64,000 bases of DNA, taken from contig CADALO010000006.1 of assembly GCA_902788805.1 (NCBI GenBank), forward strand, positions 1 through 64,000. Reading direction: 5' to 3'. Positions 33,362 through 41,731 of this stretch are shown here, in pieces; position 1 is the first letter of the stretch; every line of letters begins with the position of its first letter. A program made the position numbers and the translations under genes. Source of the DNA: an uncultured Bacteroidota bacterium (lineage in GTDB: Bacteria > Bacteroidota > Bacteroidia > Bacteroidales > P3). The notes beneath the pieces are model-generated. The model was given only the letters and a program-made list of their open reading frames with translations. It did not search any database and was not told the DNA's origin.

Positions 33362-36046
33362 GTGATTACCGACTTTATTATCCGCGCAAGCTACCCCAAC
33401 TACTTTATGGTGAAGAAATACGCCGATATGGGGCGCGAAATCTTCAACCGCAACATAGAAGACAAGGACAACCAACTGAAGGGCAACAAGCCTGGCACCG
33501 TGATATACAAACTGGAAGGCGACGACAGCCGCCACGAGTTCCCGCCGCGATGGTACGATATGTACTATCTGATGCGGCAGCGCGGCGAGAGACAGAAGCA
33601 TTTTCTCGAACTGCTGCTGCGCGAACGCTTTGGCGACGCTCTGTGCGACGAACGGATGGCACCAGGCTACACCCCGCAGAAGAACGCGGAACTGGAGGAA
33701 ATCAGGAACGCCTTCCGCATTGAATGTCAGCAATATGTGGCCAACAATGCCATATTCCATTCCGACGACTTGATTACCACTCTCAGCGACGGAGACTTCA
33801 CCGACGAGCAGATTAGCTACAAAGGACGTATGCTGCTCGACTTGACGCGCAACTGCTATCCGGTGCCCGACTTCTGCATCATCACTTCGGCGGCGTTCAA
33901 CAAGAAGGAGAAACTGCACGAGATTGTCGAACAGGCAATCCGCGACCTTGAGATTATGACCTCCTACACTTTGGGCAGTTCAGACAATCCGCTTGTCTTC
34001 GCCATTCGCTGCGCTATGCCGCAGTATATCCCCGGCCTGATGCCTACACTGCTCAATGTCGGCGTAACCCGAGCGGCCTACAAGGGCCTGGGCAAGCACC
34101 GTGGCGGCATAGCCAACCGAGTATACCTCAGCACATTGCACACAATCAGCGAGATGCTCTCTATTGAGAAGAAGTATGACCGCAACGATATAGAACTTAC
34201 GGCCGACGAGCAGATGCAACGAATAGCGGCTATGGAGCACGCGATAGTGGAGTGCCGCGAGGACGGAGAGCGGCTGCTGTCGGACGCCCACTACCAAGCA
34301 CTGAAACTGATAGAGTACGTGCGTAATTTCTACACCAACAACCAAGACCTTATCCTCACATTTATGCAGGGCAAGCAGGCGTTTCCGTCGTTCATCCTGC
34401 AAAAGATGGTGTGGACTATCGGCAACGAGGAATCGTATCCCGGCGTGCTCTACAGCTATCACAGCCGCACAGGATGCGGCAGACAGGTGGAGAGCTACCG
34501 CAACATATTCGGTGAGGAGATTATGACCGGCGATGTGACGTCGATAGACCTGTCCTACTCTAACCGCAACGAAATCAAGACCGAATACCCTGCCGTATTC
34601 CACTTTGACCCGCTGCTCGACTCGCTTGAGGAGAGGCACAAATCGCCCGTAACCATCGAGTTCGCAGTGGAGACTCGCCCTCGTAAGACAAGCCTTTTCG
34701 CTGTGCTTCAGCTCAACAAGTCGGAGATGACGGGCCGTGCTGCCCTTATATCTTCGATAGATATGCTGAACAAAGGTATGATTGAAGAGCACGACGTCGT
34801 GTCGCTCATAAAGCCTTATCATCTGCGCCAGATTGTGAGCAATTCGATTGACGACCATTCAATGTCGAAACTCGACTTCTTTGGCAAGGGACTCAGCGTT
34901 CTGCCCCGCACGGCAATCACCGCGACACTCTGCTTCTCGGCACAAAGGGCCCAGGAACTCAAAAAGAGCGGTATGTCGGTGTGTCTGTGTCAGGAACGCT
35001 TTGTGCCCGAGGACACTATAACCCTCGGCGAGTTGGATGCCATCCTCAGTATGTCGCCCGCCGCCATCCACGTGGTGACAGCCTGCCGCGGATATGGCAT
35101 TCCAGCCCTGATGGACCTGCAAAGCTACGGCATATCGATGGTCGACAACAGTCTTGTGAACCGCGAAGGAATGGTCATCCACGAGCTGGACAAGATTACA
35201 ATCTCATCAAAGCAGCAGACTATATTCAAGGGTGTTGCAAACTACAAGCCTGCGCGTTTCACCAAATACATCAACGGTGAACCCGTGAAACTGGAGCCTG
35301 AAGAGGAGAAGTTCTTTGCCGATATGAAGGAGGCTTATCTGCGTTACCAACAAATAGTTACGTCGGACAAGGCGGCATTCATCACCGATGTCAACAAGTT
35401 GGCTCGACTGATACGCTGCGACCTTCAGAACAAACCTGAGACAGCACGCGGAATAGTGAACAACTGGTATAGCGACAACGCCGAATTGTATGTGCGTCAG
35501 GTGCTTGAAAGCAAGATGGGCGACCATCTGGACCAGTCGAGGGTGTTCAACCTACTTAGCAACAACCGTAAGGTGGACTTCTTCAAACGGGCCTCGGAGC
35601 AGTGCATACAGCGACATTTAAGCGGTCTGAAGGCCGGAGCATTTATGCTTGGACGCTTCGTAGCACGACCGCTGCCCACGGCGATATGGAACCTGCTCAG
35701 TGACCGCACCGTGGCCTTCCTGCTCAATGAATATGTGCTTTACGAGAAGTATTTGCACGTGCTTGAGGAAGTGGGCGAGATCAAGCTGGCCAGAGCTCAT
35801 TCAAAGATTGAGACCGAAGGTATCGACAATATGATTATCAACAACTTCGACCTTTACAACTTTGTGAACCTGCTCGATTCCACCCACGACTGGAACAATG
35901 TCGTCAAAGAACTTGAACATATTGAACACCAGGACAACACACACCTTCTTGTAGAGAAACTAAGCCACCCGATAGAGGAGATTTTCGACACATCAAAGCC
36001 GTGGATTATGGCTGAGATTGAAGAAAAACGCAAAATAAAGAATTAA
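33362..36046 (+). CDS. PPDK-like phosphotransfer protein lacking the PEP domain
   Basis: An 894-residue protein starting at GTG 33362. Residues about 155-240 look like the nucleotide-binding part of pyruvate phosphate dikinase (KGRMLLDLTRNCYPVPDF; then PLVFAIRCAMPQYIPGLMPT; then LLNVGV). Residues about 525-590 resemble the swivelling phosphohistidine domain (GLSVLPRTAITATLCFSAQR, PEDTITLGELDAIL) with His570 in AIHVVTACRGYG at the position of the phosphorylated histidine. The roughly 300 C-terminal residues are helical and show no PEP-binding TIM barrel. The substrate is unknown. The gene sits 22 bp after the S41 gene and ends at a hairpin. Confidence 0.75.
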   Translation: MITDFIIRASYPNYFMVKKYADMGREIFNRNIEDKDNQLKGNKPGTVIYKLEGDDSRHEFPPRWYDMYYLMRQRGERQKHFLELLLRERFGDALCDERMAPGYTPQKNAELEEIRNAFRIECQQYVANNAIFHSDDLITTLSDGDFTDEQISYKGRMLLDLTRNCYPVPDFCIITSAAFNKKEKLHEIVEQAIRDLEIMTSYTLGSSDNPLVFAIRCAMPQYIPGLMPTLLNVGVTRAAYKGLGKHRGGIANRVYLSTLHTISEMLSIEKKYDRNDIELTADEQMQRIAAMEHAIVECREDGERLLSDAHYQALKLIEYVRNFYTNNQDLILTFMQGKQAFPSFILQKMVWTIGNEESYPGVLYSYHSRTGCGRQVESYRNIFGEEIMTGDVTSIDLSYSNRNEIKTEYPAVFHFDPLLDSLEERHKSPVTIEFAVETRPRKTSLFAVLQLNKSEMTGRAALISSIDMLNKGMIEEHDVVSLIKPYHLRQIVSNSIDDHSMSKLDFFGKGLSVLPRTAITATLCFSAQRAQELKKSGMSVCLCQERFVPEDTITLGELDAILSMSPAAIHVVTACRGYGIPALMDLQSYGISMVDNSLVNREGMVIHELDKITISSKQQTIFKGVANYKPARFTKYINGEPVKLEPEEEKFFADMKEAYLRYQQIVTSDKAAFITDVNKLARLIRCDLQNKPETARGIVNNWYSDNAELYVRQVLESKMGDHLDQSRVFNLLSNNRKVDFFKRASEQCIQRHLSGLKAGAFMLGRFVARPLPTAIWNLLSDRTVAFLLNEYVLYEKYLHVLEEVGEIKLARAHSKIETEGIDNMIINNFDLYNFVNLLDSTHDWNNVVKELEHIEHQDNTHLLVEKLSHPIEEIFDTSKPWIMAEIEEKRKIKN

Positions 36047-36067
36047 GGCCGCTACAGAATAGCGGCC
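36047..36067. terminator. Hairpin between convergent genes
   Basis: GGCCGCTA pairs perfectly with TAGCGGCC around CAGAA, directly after the TAA at 36046. No strong T-run follows on the plus strand. It faces the DUF5683 gene ending at 36113. Confidence 0.65.
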
Positions 36068-36112
36068 ATATATGGTTTTCTCAATTACAAGATACAGCAA
36101 AAGATTAGCAGT

Positions 36113-36739
36113 TCAGAATGTGAGTCTTATGCCTGCTGTCGGCGCGAAAGAGACACCTAAGCCCGAAGTAGGGTTCCAACTGGTATAAGGATTCAAACCC
36201 GGCATTACGTTGAGCGACAGGTCGTCTGAAATCTGGAAGTCGAAAAGATGACCAAAGACGTATGCGTCAAGCAGATTGATGCCATAGACCGCCGCCGCGA
36301 TAATGACCGACAACTGGAATGTCTTGTTGTAGGTCTCATACATATTATATATGTTGGATGTCGGAGCATTTGATATGTCCGCGTCGTTGGGATGGAGCGA
36401 TGCGCCATTGTTATTAACACGGTACAGATACTCCTCTTTGTAAAGCTTCATCTGGGTGTAGTTGCTATAGGTGTAATAGCCGACTCCACCGATAGCAGCA
36501 TAAATGATGGGAATCTTCCAGGCCTGACGGTTATACACCTGGCCGGCACCAGGCAGCACGGCAGACAGTATCAGCGCTTTCTTGGCGCTATGCTCCTTCA
36601 CTTCCGGCATACGATGCACGGTTCCCTCCACCCTGCCCTGCGAGGCAGGAAGCACCGTGTCGGCCTGCGCCTGTACCTTGACAGAGACAGCACAAAAAAG
36701 AGCAAGGCACAGAATCCCTACTCTTTTTGTAATGCTCAT
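36113..36739 (-). CDS. DUF5683-type membrane/envelope protein
   Basis: A 208-residue protein with a signal peptide (ending KVQA-QA) and the DUF5683 signature KKALILSAVLPGAGQVYNRQ, then WKIPIIYAAIGGVGYYTYSN. A second hydrophobic stretch is LSVIIAAAVYGINLLDAYVFG. The C-terminus is strand-like (GVSFAPTAGIRLTF). The role of the family is not established. ATG 36739 is preferred over a TTG at 36760. It follows parB by 25 bp and may be the last gene of the par operon. Confidence 0.82.
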   Translation of the reverse strand: MSITKRVGILCLALFCAVSVKVQAQADTVLPASQGRVEGTVHRMPEVKEHSAKKALILSAVLPGAGQVYNRQAWKIPIIYAAIGGVGYYTYSNYTQMKLYKEEYLYRVNNNGASLHPNDADISNAPTSNIYNMYETYNKTFQLSVIIAAAVYGINLLDAYVFGHLFDFQISDDLSLNVMPGLNPYTSWNPTSGLGVSFAPTAGIRLTF

Positions 36740-36764
36740 ATTTCCAACCTGTAGCGTCAAATCA

Positions 36765-37649
36765 CTATTCGCTTATCAGCTTTATGATGCGTTCGAAATC
36801 CTTGTCGCTGTTGAAGTGTATGGTCAGTGTACCTTTGCCACGGCGACTGCGTTTGATGTCGACCTCCGACTGCAGATACTGCTTCAGTGCCGAACGAGAG
36901 GCGGCGTGCGTTTCCGGCAAGTCTTCTTTCTTGCGTTGTACCACAGGTGCCTTGGGCTTGCTCAGTTCCTTGACCAACTGCTCGGTCTGGCGCACAGAGA
37001 GCTGCTTGTTGATAATGTCGTGCAGCAACGCCAGATGAGTTTCAGTGTCTTCGACATTGACCAGACAGCGTGCGTGCGCCATACTGATCTGCTCGCTGCC
37101 AAGGGCCAGCTGCGTTTCCGACGGCAAGTTGAGCAGTCGCAGATAGTTTGTAATCGTGGAACGGTTCTTGCCCACCTTCTCACTCAGCTGCTCGTGCGTC
37201 AACTGGCACTCCTCAATGAGTGCGTTATACGAGAAGGCAATCTCCATTGCATTGAGGTTCTCGCGCTGGATATTCTCCACCAGTGCCATCTCCATCATCT
37301 GCGTGTCGGTGGCTATGCGGATATAGGCAGGAATGTCTTTAAGACCTGCCATCTTGGAGGCTTTCAGGCGTCGCTCGCCAGCTATGAGCTGGTATTTGCC
37401 GTCAGGCATCTGTCGGACAGTGATAGGAGTAATGACTCCCTGCTGTTTAATCGACTGCGCCAGTTCCTCAAGCGCCTGCTGGTCGAACTCCTTGCGTGGC
37501 TGGAACGGGTTGGCCTCTATACTATCGAGCGGAATGGTTGTAATGGCGGTGGTAAGGTTGCCCTTGCCCATAGCGGCATCGATGTCCACATCGGGCAGAA
37601 TCGAACCAAGTCCGCGTCCCAATCCTGTTGTTTTTTTCTTTGTAGTCAT
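36765..37649 (-). CDS. parB: Chromosome partitioning protein ParB (Spo0J)
   Basis: A 294-residue CTP-dependent DNA clamp that binds parS. The N-terminal GLGRGLGSILPD is typical of chromosomal ParB. The CTP-binding core has NPFQPRKEFD and GERRLKASKMAG. The helix-turn-helix follows (LTHEQLSEKVGKNRSTITNY). The C-terminal dimerisation part is GKGTLTIHFNSDKDFERIIK. It lies 26 bp after parA. I looked for a parS-like 16-bp palindrome nearby and did not find one. Confidence 0.95.
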   Translation of the reverse strand: MTTKKKTTGLGRGLGSILPDVDIDAAMGKGNLTTAITTIPLDSIEANPFQPRKEFDQQALEELAQSIKQQGVITPITVRQMPDGKYQLIAGERRLKASKMAGLKDIPAYIRIATDTQMMEMALVENIQRENLNAMEIAFSYNALIEECQLTHEQLSEKVGKNRSTITNYLRLLNLPSETQLALGSEQISMAHARCLVNVEDTETHLALLHDIINKQLSVRQTEQLVKELSKPKAPVVQRKKEDLPETHAASRSALKQYLQSEVDIKRSRRGKGTLTIHFNSDKDFERIIKLISE

Positions 37650-37675
37650 AATTGTTCTCTCTCAACTCTCGGTTT

Positions 37676-38458
37676 TCAACTTTCAGTTCTCCCCATACCG
37701 TTGCGACGCAGTATCTCGTTGGCAAGATTGAGGTAGTTGATGGCTCCCTGGCAGGTGGCATCGTGCATAATAATCGAGCGACCGTAGCTTGGAGCCTCAG
37801 CCAGCTTGGTATTGCGGTAGATGAGCGTATCGAACACCATCTGCTTGAAGTGACTGCGCACATCCTCAACAACCTGACGGGCCAGACGCAGACGCGAGTC
37901 GTACATCGTTATCAGCAGGCCCTCTATTGAAAGCTTCGGATTCAGTCGGGTTTGCACTATACGCACGGTATTGAGCAGTTTGCCCAAGCCCTCGAGTGCA
38001 AAATACTCGCTCTGGATAGGGATTATCACCGAATCCGATGCCGTCAAGGCGTTAATGGTGATAAGGCCAAGCGACGGCGAGCAGTCGATAATGATGAAGT
38101 CGTAGTCGTCGCGTATAGGAGCCAGCGCCTTGGATATATAGAATTCGCGCTGTTTCTCGTTCACAAGGTCTATTTCCGCACCCACCAGGTCGATACGTGT
38201 CGGGAGCAGATAAAGGTTGGGAGTATCGGTCTCAACGATACAGTCTTTTGCTGCAGCCTGTCCCAGAAAGCACTCGTATGCACTCTGTTCCACCGTCTCA
38301 GGATTCACTCCCAGACCCGACGTGGCGTTGGCCTGCGGGTCGGCATCAATGAGCAGCACCTTGTATTCAAGCACTGCCAGCGACGCTGAGAGATTGGTGG
38401 CAGTGGTCGTCTTGCCCACGCCGCCTTTCTGGTTGGCTATCGAAATTATTTTTCCCAA
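37676..38458 (-). CDS. parA: Chromosome partitioning ATPase ParA (Soj)
   Basis: A 260-residue deviant Walker ATPase that segregates chromosomes with ParB. KGGVGKTTTATNLSASLA is the Walker A region, VLLIDADPQANATSGLG the A' region, and DFIIIDCSPSLGLITINAL the Walker B region. The only in-frame start compatible with the MGKIISIANQKGGVGKT beginning is TTG 38458, because a stop codon lies two codons upstream; an unusual start may lower translation. The last residues (NGMGRTES) and the gap to parB are made of GAACTGAAAGTTGA-like repeats. Confidence 0.95.
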   Translation of the reverse strand: MGKIISIANQKGGVGKTTTATNLSASLAVLEYKVLLIDADPQANATSGLGVNPETVEQSAYECFLGQAAAKDCIVETDTPNLYLLPTRIDLVGAEIDLVNEKQREFYISKALAPIRDDYDFIIIDCSPSLGLITINALTASDSVIIPIQSEYFALEGLGKLLNTVRIVQTRLNPKLSIEGLLITMYDSRLRLARQVVEDVRSHFKQMVFDTLIYRNTKLAEAPSYGRSIIMHDATCQGAINYLNLANEILRRNGMGRTES

Positions 38459-38473
38459 TTTCGCTATTGATTC

Positions 38474-38818
38474 TTAAAGTTTGAAAATATCGTCTAACGG
38501 GTCTTCGGCAGTGGTCTCGCTGTGTTCAGCCTCGGCATACATCTCGGGTTCCTCGGGGATGATGCCTGTCTCGATGAAGCTGATGGCGTTGTTCAGACCA
38601 CGCTGGAACTTCTCAAAATCCTCCTTGTAAAGGAACATCTTGTTTTTCTCAAAGTAGAAGTTGCCTGTATTGTTGTCAAACAACTTGCGGCTCTCGGCAA
38701 TAACAATGAATTTGTCGCCGCCTCTGGTCTCCTTTACATCAAAAAAGTATTTACGCTTTCCTGCACTAATGGACTGTGAATACAACTCTTCTTTCGATCT
38801 AATACTGTTTGAATCCAT
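38474..38818 (-). CDS. PUR-alpha-like nucleic-acid-binding protein (DUF3276)
   Basis: A 114-residue protein of the DUF3276 group, a bacterial PUR fold. GKRKYFFDVKETRGGDKFIV and SRKLFDNNTGNFYFEKNKMFLY form the beta-beta-beta-beta-alpha repeat that binds single-stranded or purine-rich nucleic acid. The C-terminus is acidic (AEAEHSETTAEDPLDD). It is the first gene of the parA-parB run with its own well-formed promoter. Its cellular role is unknown. Confidence 0.88.
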   Translation of the reverse strand: MDSNSIRSKEELYSQSISAGKRKYFFDVKETRGGDKFIVIAESRKLFDNNTGNFYFEKNKMFLYKEDFEKFQRGLNNAISFIETGIIPEEPEMYAEAEHSETTAEDPLDDIFKL

Positions 38819-38844
38819 ATCTTTTGTTATTTAATTTGAAGTGG

Positions 38845-38874
38845 CAAAATTACTGTTTTTTTTTGAAATGCAAA
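38845..38874 (-). promoter_or_regulatory. Predicted promoter of the PUR-parA-parB genes
   Basis: On the minus strand TTTG (38874 to 38871) and TAATTTTG (38852 to 38845) are 18 bp apart. Transcription would begin near 38839, about 20 nt before the ATG at 38818. Confidence 0.7.
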
Positions 38875-38901
38875 TAAATCGGTCCAATTTTTTTTCAACA
38901 A

Positions 38902-40179
38902 TCACATTTGCTTGTGGGTCATAATGTCGAGCACTATGTCGTCCGTCTGGTCCATACCTTCGTGGCCCAGACGTCCCAGGTTGCGTATCGAATAGTCGAT
39001 GTCCTTCTCCGACAAGCCGTCGCAGGCATCCACCACCTTGTCGTGCAAGGCAAGCTCTGCGCTGACAAAAGCGCTGTAGAGGCCGGTCGACATCTTGAGG
39101 GCACAAGAGGGCTTGGCACCGTCGCATACCATACCGGCAAGAGTGTTGATCATATTCTTAATGGCATAGCACACCTGGTCGTAGTTGCCGCCGTGCAGAT
39201 AAGTGATGCCCGACGTAACGCCTATCGAGGCATTCACTATGCCGCACAGAGCCGACAGACGGCCGATGCCGCGCTTGACATATATCGACGTCAGATGGCT
39301 CAGTATCAACGCCCTTGTCACCTGCTCCTCGCTGCACTTCTTGGCTTTGCCATACTCAAAGATTGGCAGCGTGCAGGCAATGCCCTGGTTGCCGCTGCCG
39401 CTGTTCGAATAGACAGGCAGCGTGCATCCATCCATACGTGCGTCGGATGCCGCAACGGTGCGGGCAATGACGGTGTGGACGATATCGCCCTCGGCGTTCT
39501 CCATCAGGATGCGACCCGTGTTCAAGCCGTAGCCCTTCAAGCCTTCGGTGGCCGCGGCACTGTTGAGCTCCACGGTGTCAAGAATGAACTTCAATTCATC
39601 GAGCGGCGCAGTGGTGGCATAGTCATACACCAGCCGTTCCGACAGGTGAAGCGAGCAGTCGCCATCGCAATCGCCGCTGCCCGAAGCGCAGTCGTTGTCG
39701 AGCAGCACCTCTTGGTTGCGGGCCACATAGATGAAGTTCGTGTGACGCTTGGAAATTATTGCCGTGGCCGAGTCGCTACCTTTGCGGCAGATGCACTCGA
39801 TGTAGAGCTTGTCCTCGCAGTTTTCCTTCAGCCCTATCTTGATGCTGTCGCTGTTGTTGGCAAGCCATTGCTTGGCTTTTTCGACAGCCTCTCCGGGCAC
39901 CGTGAGTATCTCCAGCTGGCGATGCGAGTCGCCCGACGTGAGGGCAATGGCCACAGCGATAGGCAGACCTATCATACCTGTGCCGGGAATGCCCACGCCC
40001 ATAGCGTTCTTATAAACGTTCTTGCTCAGCAACAGCTCGGTATGGTCGGGCATCGAGCCCAGCACTTCTCTTGCTTTGGCCGCTGCCAAAGCCACAGCAC
40101 CGGGCTCGGTGCATCCGGTAGCCACTACCACCTCGCGCTGTATCAGTTCGCGAATCTTCTGACGGATACAATCATCCAT
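38902..40179 (-). CDS. L-cysteine desulfidase/L-serine dehydratase-type protein (UPF0597, CyuA-like)
   Basis: A 425-residue enzyme family that breaks L-cysteine into pyruvate, ammonia and sulfide with a labile Fe-S cluster. Conserved parts are VVVATGCTEPGAVALAAAKA at the N-terminus, GMIGLPIAVAIAL, SGSGNQGIACTLPI, GIVNASIGVTSGIT and MVCDGAKPSCALKM, with the conserved cysteines that could hold a cluster. The family is also named YhaM. It lies 49 bp after the deoxyhypusine-synthase-like gene on the same strand, so the two may be cotranscribed. Confidence 0.9.
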   Translation of the reverse strand: MDDCIRQKIRELIQREVVVATGCTEPGAVALAAAKAREVLGSMPDHTELLLSKNVYKNAMGVGIPGTGMIGLPIAVAIALTSGDSHRQLEILTVPGEAVEKAKQWLANNSDSIKIGLKENCEDKLYIECICRKGSDSATAIISKRHTNFIYVARNQEVLLDNDCASGSGDCDGDCSLHLSERLVYDYATTAPLDELKFILDTVELNSAAATEGLKGYGLNTGRILMENAEGDIVHTVIARTVAASDARMDGCTLPVYSNSGSGNQGIACTLPIFEYGKAKKCSEEQVTRALILSHLTSIYVKRGIGRLSALCGIVNASIGVTSGITYLHGGNYDQVCYAIKNMINTLAGMVCDGAKPSCALKMSTGLYSAFVSAELALHDKVVDACDGLSEKDIDYSIRNLGRLGHEGMDQTDDIVLDIMTHKQM

Positions 40180-40228
40180 ATTAGTCGGTAAATGTGTTCA
40201 GTGACAAATGAATTGCTTGTTCAACAAC

Positions 40229-41266
40229 TCATTTGGTAAAAATATTCTGCCAGTTCTTGTATTCGCGCTCGCGCCACGGACCGTTGTGGTAAACATACGA
40301 GGCGATAAGCGGAATGACTGTGGTGCCTTCGGCATAGACCATCTGCTGCAACTCCTCGCTCACCTTGCCCCAGCTGCCGGCTTCGAGCAGCGTGGACGAC
40401 GAGCAGGCGCCGTCGCGCACATCGGCAACGGTAATCTGGATGGCATACTTGTGCATCGGTACCTCGTGACCCAGAATCTCGGCGCAGACAACGGTGTCCT
40501 GGGCAAAGTTCTTGGGCGTGCCGCCACCGACCATAAAGAGACCTGTCTCGGGGCAGGCCATCTTGATCTTAGTCAGCTCTATAAAGTCGCACACCGAGTC
40601 GATGCTCAGATAAGGCTTGCCTTCCTTGGCGCGCTCCCACTGATGCTTGCCGATGCCGAAACCTGCCGAGCAGTCGCTGAATGCGGGCACAAAGATAGGC
40701 ACACCGCACTCATAGCAGGTCTGAATCAGGCTGTCCTTCTTCACGGCACGGCCGTTGTGCAGCCACTTGCCAAGCTCATAGATGAACTCGCGCGAGCTGT
40801 AGGGACGGGCCTCGAGCATATTGGCCAGCTCGAACGTGGCGTTGTCACAAGCCTGCAGCTCTTCCTCGTCGATAAACGTATCGTAGATGCGGTCGATGTA
40901 AAGTTCACGCAGCTTTGTGTCGGGAATGACGTTCTCCTTCGTGCCTATGTAGTGCTTGAAACCCAAGGCCTCGAAAAGGTCCATATCAATAATCGACGCA
41001 CCGGTCGAGACAACCACGTCAACCATCTTGTTGCGCACCATATCTACATAAACCTGCATACAGCCGGCAGCCGATGTCGAGCCTGCAATAGTCAGGATGT
41101 TAGTGCATTCCTTTTCGGCACACATCTTCATCAATATGTCGGCAGCACGTGCAGTGTCGCGGCTGGTGAACGACATACGGCGCATAGCGTCGATGATTTC
41201 GGTCGAGTCATACTTCTTGATGTCAATGTGTTGTACGGTTTCTTTCAGAAGGTCTTTTTTTTCCAT
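40229..41266 (-). CDS. Deoxyhypusine synthase-like protein
   Basis: A 345-residue NAD-dependent aminobutyl-transfer family protein. LTIAGSTSAAGCMQVYVDM, DVVVSTGASIIDMDL and FMVGGGTPKNF match the NAD-binding regions. SWGKV near the C-terminus carries the lysine used to form the enzyme-imine intermediate in deoxyhypusine synthase. Bacteria lack eIF5A, so relatives are thought to act on polyamines, for example in making homospermidine. Which reaction occurs here is not decided by sequence. It has a clear promoter at 41341-41371. Confidence 0.88.
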   Translation of the reverse strand: MEKKDLLKETVQHIDIKKYDSTEIIDAMRRMSFTSRDTARAADILMKMCAEKECTNILTIAGSTSAAGCMQVYVDMVRNKMVDVVVSTGASIIDMDLFEALGFKHYIGTKENVIPDTKLRELYIDRIYDTFIDEEELQACDNATFELANMLEARPYSSREFIYELGKWLHNGRAVKKDSLIQTCYECGVPIFVPAFSDCSAGFGIGKHQWERAKEGKPYLSIDSVCDFIELTKIKMACPETGLFMVGGGTPKNFAQDTVVCAEILGHEVPMHKYAIQITVADVRDGACSSSTLLEAGSWGKVSEELQQMVYAEGTTVIPLIASYVYHNGPWREREYKNWQNIFTK

Positions 41267-41340
41267 TTTTCGATGTTAAATTTATATTTATTATTGAATT
41301 TCAAATATATAAGACATTGCCTTGGTATACAAAGCAAATG

Positions 41341-41371
41341 CAAAGTTACACTTTTTTATTGAAACGGCAAA
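41341..41371 (-). promoter_or_regulatory. Predicted promoter of the deoxyhypusine-synthase-like gene
   Basis: On the minus strand TTTG (41371 to 41368) and TAACTTTG (41348 to 41341) are exactly 19 bp apart. Transcription would start near 41334, giving a leader of about 68 nt. The palindromic element at 41462-41573 lies 90 bp upstream. Confidence 0.75.
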
Positions 41372-41461
41372 AAAATATATTATTTTTCGCATTAAAACAC
41401 GCTAAAAACAGCCCCAAAACGGCCCGAATTCCAGAAGGCTCATTATCAGCCCATTGACATG

Positions 41462-41573
41462 CCAACTCCGGTCGTTGTACAATATATGTACAATACTTGT
41501 ACAATATTTGTACGTTTACCAATTGTACAAGTATTGTACAACTATTGTACATATATTGTAGACCAGTGTTGGT
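41462..41573. repeat. 11-bp-phased inverted repeat, copy 4 (TTGTACAA subtype)
   Basis: The ends are CCAACTCCGGTC and GACCAGTGTTGG. The arms consist of 11-bp units such as TGTACAATACT, and TTGTACAA recurs in phase. Positions 41477-41558 match 395-475 except for one extra base at the centre. It lies between the terminator after dnaB and the promoter of the next minus-strand gene. Confidence 0.9.
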
Positions 41574-41658
41574 ACGGTTTTGCCACGACCGCAAGACGAC
41601 GAGGATACAGGCCGTTTTCAACAGCATAACACACAGAAACAAAGCAAAATACAAACAA

Positions 41659-41688
41659 ATTGCCCGCCAACATCCGTTGTCGGGCAAT
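41659..41688 (-). terminator. Probable terminator after dnaB
   Basis: TTGCCCG and CGGGCAA pair around a 14-nt loop that itself contains a short CAAC/GTTG helix. On the minus strand AAATTTATTGCCCG leads in and TTTGTTTG follows. It lies 45 bp past the dnaB stop at 41732. Confidence 0.6.
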
Positions 41689-41731
41689 AAATTTGCAGTT
41701 TTTTCCGTCGTCCGATACGGGACGGTGGGGG

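Noticed and set aside
38908..41362. ORFs of 427 and 384 codons antisense to the desulfidase and deoxyhypusine-synthase-like genes
   Set aside because: Both are exact shadows of genes with clear family signatures and promoters on the minus strand.
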